Shown: piece after piece, positions 32,743 through 36,401 of the stretch
How positions within the stretch are numbered: the stretch's first letter is position 1
How the letters are laid out: each line of letters opens with the position of its first letter
Notes under the pieces: model-generated
The model's input: only the letters and a program-made list of their open reading frames with translations
Databases searched by the model: none
Told to the model about the DNA's origin: nothing
Source: Pseudonocardia sp.
GTDB taxonomy: Bacteria; Actinomycetota; Actinomycetes; Mycobacteriales; Pseudonocardiaceae
Direction: 5' to 3'
NCBI GenBank assembly: GCA_029266775.1
Contig: JAQSWF010000006.1
Span: 1 to 36,401 of the forward strand
DNA: 36,401 bases
Position numbers and translations under genes: made by a program

Positions 32743-33384
32743 CTACTGCAGCAGCCCTTCGGCGAGGGCCTCCGCGTCGACGGCGCCCGCCCCGTCCACG
32801 ACCGTCCACGGCGACAGCCAGCCGGCTGCCGCCAGGCCGCGGTAGACCGCGCCCGTGCGGTCCTGCAGGCCCGCGTCGACCTCGTAACGGTCGCGTGGGC
32901 GGCCGGGCTCGCTGCGCGCGCGGAAGGCCGCCCGCTCGGCGGCGACGGCCTGCGGCACATCGAGCAGCAGCTGGCGGGCGGGGACGGGCACGGCGAACCG
33001 ATCGACCTCCAGGGCCGCCACCCATGCCACGAACTCCCCGCCGGCGTCCTGGTGCAGGCGCGCCGCGCCATAGGCGGCGTTGGACGCCACGTAGCGGTCG
33101 ACCACGACGACGTCGTGCGCGGCCACCGCGGCACGGAGACCCTCTGCGGCGTCCCGGCGGTCGAGGGCGAACAGCACCGCCATCCCGTGCACGGAGTCGG
33201 GAAGGTCGCCGAGGCGCCCGTGCAGCGCGTCGCGCGCCAGCTGGGCGTGCACGTCCGCGTCGTAGCGGGGGAAGGCGACGGTGGTGGTGCGCGCACCGCG
33301 GGCGGTCAGGCCGGCGAGGAGGCGGTCGGTGAGCGTGTGCTTCCCGGCTCCGTCCAGGCCCTCGAGGACCACCAGTCGTCCCAC
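32743..33384 (-). CDS. tmk: Thymidylate kinase
   Basis: The 213-residue protein has the P-loop GLDGAGKHT (9-17), the substrate stretch FPRYDADVHAQLARDALHG, the DRY motif VVVDRYVASNAAYGAARLHQDAGGEF, and the LID region RARSEPGRPRDRYEVDAGLQDRTGAVYRGLA, and so phosphorylates dTMP. It agrees with the M. tuberculosis Tmk in length and motifs, including His16 in the P-loop where most have Ser/Thr. GTG 33384 is preceded by TAGGGT with 8 nt between. Same order as in mycobacteria (Rv3247c before mtrA). Confidence 0.93.
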   Translation of the reverse strand: MGRLVVLEGLDGAGKHTLTDRLLAGLTARGARTTTVAFPRYDADVHAQLARDALHGRLGDLPDSVHGMAVLFALDRRDAAEGLRAAVAAHDVVVVDRYVASNAAYGAARLHQDAGGEFVAWVAALEVDRFAVPVPARQLLLDVPQAVAAERAAFRARSEPGRPRDRYEVDAGLQDRTGAVYRGLAAAGWLSPWTVVDGAGAVDAEALAEGLLQ

Positions 33385-33392
33385 GGCGGCGC

Positions 33393-33398
33393 ACCCTA
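33393..33398 (-). promoter_or_regulatory. tmk: -10 hexamer TAGGGT of a probable leaderless promoter
   Basis: On the minus strand TAGGGT ends 8 nt before the GTG at 33384 of tmk, with no Shine-Dalgarno between. Confidence 0.5.
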
Positions 33399-33409
33399 AC
33401 CGCCCATAT

Positions 33410-33463
33410 GAAGCCAGAGTGGCTTCGGGTGCACTCAGCGCACCGAAAGCCACATTCGCTGCA
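33410..33463. repeat. AAGCCAC phrase repeat between NUDIX gene and tmk
   Basis: GAAGCCA (33410-33416) and TGGCTTC (33420-33426) form a hairpin with a 3-nt loop. GTGGCTTCGGGTGC around 33419 and GCACCGAAAGCCAC around 33440 form a longer imperfect inverted repeat. CGAAAGCCACATTCGCTGCA follows, sharing GAAAGCC-N-C-N-TTC with 10887 and 13410. Confidence 0.6.
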
Positions 33464-33475
33464 TCCGGACCGGGG

Positions 33476-33925
33476 TCAGCCGATCTCCTGCACCGCCTCC
33501 CAGGTCGCGGCGAACCCGGGGTGCAGGGGCAGCTCCGGCACCGCGTCCACGACCACCCAGCGCAGGTCGATCGTCTCCGGGGTCAGCGCGCTCGGCACGA
33601 AGGCGCTGGGCGCGCGGCCGACGACGGTGGTGTACGACCAGCCGCCGTGGTCGTCGACGAACTCCCCGACCACCGCGTAGCTGTCCGGCACGACGCCCGC
33701 CTCCTCGGCGGCCTCCCGCTGGGCGGCGTACGCAGCCGTCTCGCCGCTGTTGCGGGCCCCGCCGAGGACGCCCCACGTGCCGCCGTGGTGACTCCACAGC
33801 GCGCGGTGCTGCAGCAGCACCCGCTCGACCCCGGTGGCGTCGGCGTGGCGCAGCAGCAGGCCCGCCGCGCCGAAGATTCCCCAGTGCCGGGCCGAGGGCG
33901 CAGCGGGTCCAGCCGTCGCCGTCAC
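33476..33925 (-). CDS. NUDIX hydrolase
   Basis: The 149-residue protein has a perfect Nudix box, GARNSGETAAYAAQREAAEEAG (G-x5-E-x7-REUxEExG), in the order VLLQHRALWSHHGGTWGVLGG before and VVGEFVDDHGGWSYTTVVG after. This box binds the metal and hydrolyses a nucleoside diphosphate linked to another group; the substrate is not evident. Start is unsettled: GTG 33925 gives a normal family N-terminus, and GTG 33940 is possible. A TAGGCT at 33950-33945 is upstream of both. It lies between ahcY and tmk. Confidence 0.85.
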   Translation of the reverse strand: MTATAGPAAPSARHWGIFGAAGLLLRHADATGVERVLLQHRALWSHHGGTWGVLGGARNSGETAAYAAQREAAEEAGVVPDSYAVVGEFVDDHGGWSYTTVVGRAPSAFVPSALTPETIDLRWVVVDAVPELPLHPGFAATWEAVQEIG

Positions 33926-33958
33926 CGAGAGGCAGCACACTCCCAGCCTAGGCAGCTT

Positions 33959-34012
33959 GCACTTCGGAGCCGTACTGCTGTCGGCGGCCGGCGACACGAG
34001 CACTTCGGCTCC
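33959..34012. repeat. GCACTTCGG phrase repeat between ahcY and NUDIX gene
   Basis: GCACTTCGGAGCC at 33959-33971 and GCACTTCGGCTCC at 34000-34012 are direct near-repeats 41 bp apart. Because their ends are complementary (CGGAGCCG with CGGCTCCG), they can also form a hairpin. The first copy and its flank match 29934 at 20 of 22 positions. Confidence 0.65.
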
Positions 34013-34034
34013 GACTTGCGACGTGACACCCGGG

Positions 34035-35552
<1,518 letters not shown>

Positions 35553-35556
35553 CGGG

Positions 35557-35661
35557 TCAAGCCTCCAGCGCGGGCGCGTCGGCCCGTCGGTCGGTGTGCG
35601 GGTGCAGCGGGAACGCCCGCTCGCGGCCGGACCGATCTGGGTGTCGCACGGGATGGGGCAC
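35557..35661 (-). CDS. Possible 34-codon leader peptide of ahcY
   Basis: GTG 35661 lies 4 nt after GGAGG, in the sequence that the riboswitch platform hairpin can cover. The frame runs 34 codons ([20 protein letters not shown] and onward) to TGA 35559-35557, four nt before the ahcY ATG. The ahcY ribosome site lies within the last codons. Such an arrangement would couple the two. No homologue is known to me, and the spacing from ribosome site to GTG is tight. The call is tentative. Confidence 0.3.
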   Translation of the reverse strand: MPHPVRHPDRSGRERAFPLHPHTDRRADAPALEA

Positions 35662-35665
35662 GACT

Positions 35666-35752
35666 CCTCCGAACGGTCCGGAGGCGCCCTTGTGCTCGAA
35701 CAGCCGCAGGCCGAGCGTGGCGGACGTGGTCCGCTGCAGCGCCTCTCGACCC
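35666..35752 (-). promoter_or_regulatory. ahcY: S-adenosylhomocysteine (SAH) riboswitch
   Basis: On the minus strand P1 pairs GGUCGAG (35751-35745) with CUCGGCC (35715-35709); P2 is GCGGAC (35734-35729) with GUCCGC (35725-35720), loop CAC. The joining strand AGGCGCUGCA matches the conserved GCGCUGCA of SAH riboswitches. Pseudoknot P4 pairs AGGCGC (35744-35739) with GCGCCU (35687-35682), preceded by the conserved-looking AAGG. A competing hairpin CCUCCG (35684-35679) with CGGAGG (35671-35666) shares three bases with P4, so the two exclude each other. The gene downstream is ahcY, which is the usual target. Confidence 0.85.
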
Positions 35753-35830
35753 GGGCAGGTGGTTCAGCTCCAGGATGCCAGCACGGAGCCACATCGGGAA
35801 ACCGGGTCAGCCGTTCACTGATGACACCCG

Positions 35831-36401
35831 TCAGCCCAGCAGGTGTTCGTGCAGCAGCGTCGTCGCCGAGGCCGTGTGCCCGGCCGCCGCGAGAAGCCCG
35901 GCCGGGGTGACGGCGAAGTCGGTGTCGAGCGCGACCCGGGCCGTCGCGAGCAGCGGCGCGAGCACCGCGTCGGCCCGGAGCGTCGCGACGACGGCGCCCA
36001 GCCCGCTCGCGTCCGGCCGACGGAAGACGCCGCCGGTCAGCACCAGGAGTTCGACGTCCGCGGGCTTGCCGGGCACCACCGCCGCGCGATGCCGGCGCAG
36101 GGCGAGCACGGCGGCCAATGCGGCGATCCGCCGGTCTTCCGCCGCGCTGCCGGCGTTCCGAGGCACGTAGGCGACCTCGCTGGTCATCCGGCGAACGGTC
36201 GGACCGAGCAGATCGGCCTCGACCGGGTCGACGACGCCCTCCGCCTGGCCCTCGACGAGAACGCCCGCGGCCGCCGACCGCATGCCCAGGTCACCCTCGA
36301 CCGTCCGGCTCGGGCCGGCCGTCGGCTCGGGACAGGCCCCGTGCACGTCCGTGGTGGCGCAGCCGATGTCGACGACCAGCACGCGCACCCCGAGCGCCCG
36401 G
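35831..36401 (-). CDS. GlmL/MutL-type reactivase of a B12-dependent aminomutase, C-terminal part (cut by window edge)
   Basis: The 190 codons present start inside a protein: [15 protein letters not shown] is the second ATP-binding loop of the GlmL/OraE-associated ASKHA-fold family, and the frame stays open to the window edge. Further family blocks are [47 protein letters not shown] and [11 protein letters not shown]. In glutamate and ornithine/lysine aminomutase operons this ATPase is thought to reactivate the cobalamin enzyme. The mutase genes would lie beyond the window. The stop at 35831 is 79 nt from the SAH riboswitch, which needs its own promoter in that gap. Confidence 0.8.
   Translation of the reverse strand, partial: RALGVRVLVVDIGCATTDVHGACPEPTAGPSRTVEGDLGMRSAAAGVLVEGQAEGVVDPVEADLLGPTVRRMTSEVAYVPRNAGSAAEDRRIAALAAVLALRRHRAAVVPGKPADVELLVLTGGVFRRPDASGLGAVVATLRADAVLAPLLATARVALDTDFAVTPAGLLAAAGHTASATTLLHEHLLG

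Overview
The window is GC-rich chromosomal DNA from an actinobacterium, most likely a member of the Pseudonocardiales. The gene order is that of the Mycobacterium tuberculosis Rv3218 to Rv3248c neighbourhood: lipid kinase, whiB1, pdtaS, rshA-sigH, SRAP, aroA, rsgA, DUF6912, WS/DGAT, Rv3235-like, secA1, hpf, comF, lpqB-mtrB-mtrA, tmk and ahcY. It is cut by several inserted genes. I see no tRNA, rRNA, CRISPR array, prophage or insertion sequence. This is mostly core genome, and the unusual signals are in the gaps between genes.

Region 1 to 5 kb: the 5' end of a malic enzyme gene, a nickel superoxide dismutase (sodN) divergent from its maturation protease (sodX), an unknown gene bracketed by 19-bp-period repeat arrays, a histidine phosphatase, a frameshifted GNAT acetyltransferase, a membrane protein and a diacylglycerol-kinase-like lipid kinase. 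Region 5 to 9.4 kb is a stress and regulation block: whiB1 behind two CRP-like palindromes, the sensor kinase pdtaS, a 24-codon gene for ribosomal protein bL37, and sigH-rshA with an apparent self-activated promoter, then YbaK.

Region 9.4 to 17.7 kb: alpha/beta hydrolase, SRAP DNA-damage protein, aroA, rsgA (apparently with a CTG start), then an accessory trio of a large LuxR/ATPase regulator, a small monooxygenase-like protein and a membrane-anchored kinase that lacks the catalytic lysine. Region 17.7 to 23.2 kb: DUF6912, WS/DGAT acyltransferase, a SpoU methyltransferase, two small proteins, a HAD hydrolase, a MarR regulator with a palindromic operator, and an Rv3235-like protein that in mycobacteria accompanies secA.

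Region 23.2 to 36.4 kb is all on the minus strand: a broken glmL-type reactivase at the edge, then an apparent SAH riboswitch ahead of ahcY, then NUDIX, tmk, mtrA, mtrB, lpqB, comF, hpf and secA. The MtrAB-LpqB module couples envelope and cell-cycle control. AhcY removes S-adenosylhomocysteine, so sensing SAH in its leader makes metabolic sense.

Two window-wide themes stand out. Many genes carry a TANNNT hexamer 6 to 8 nt before the start codon, as expected for leaderless transcripts. At least ten intergenic gaps hold short phrases repeated with a 19- or 22-bp period, or as inverted repeats, with the same phrases recurring at distant gaps. I cannot assign these to a described element.
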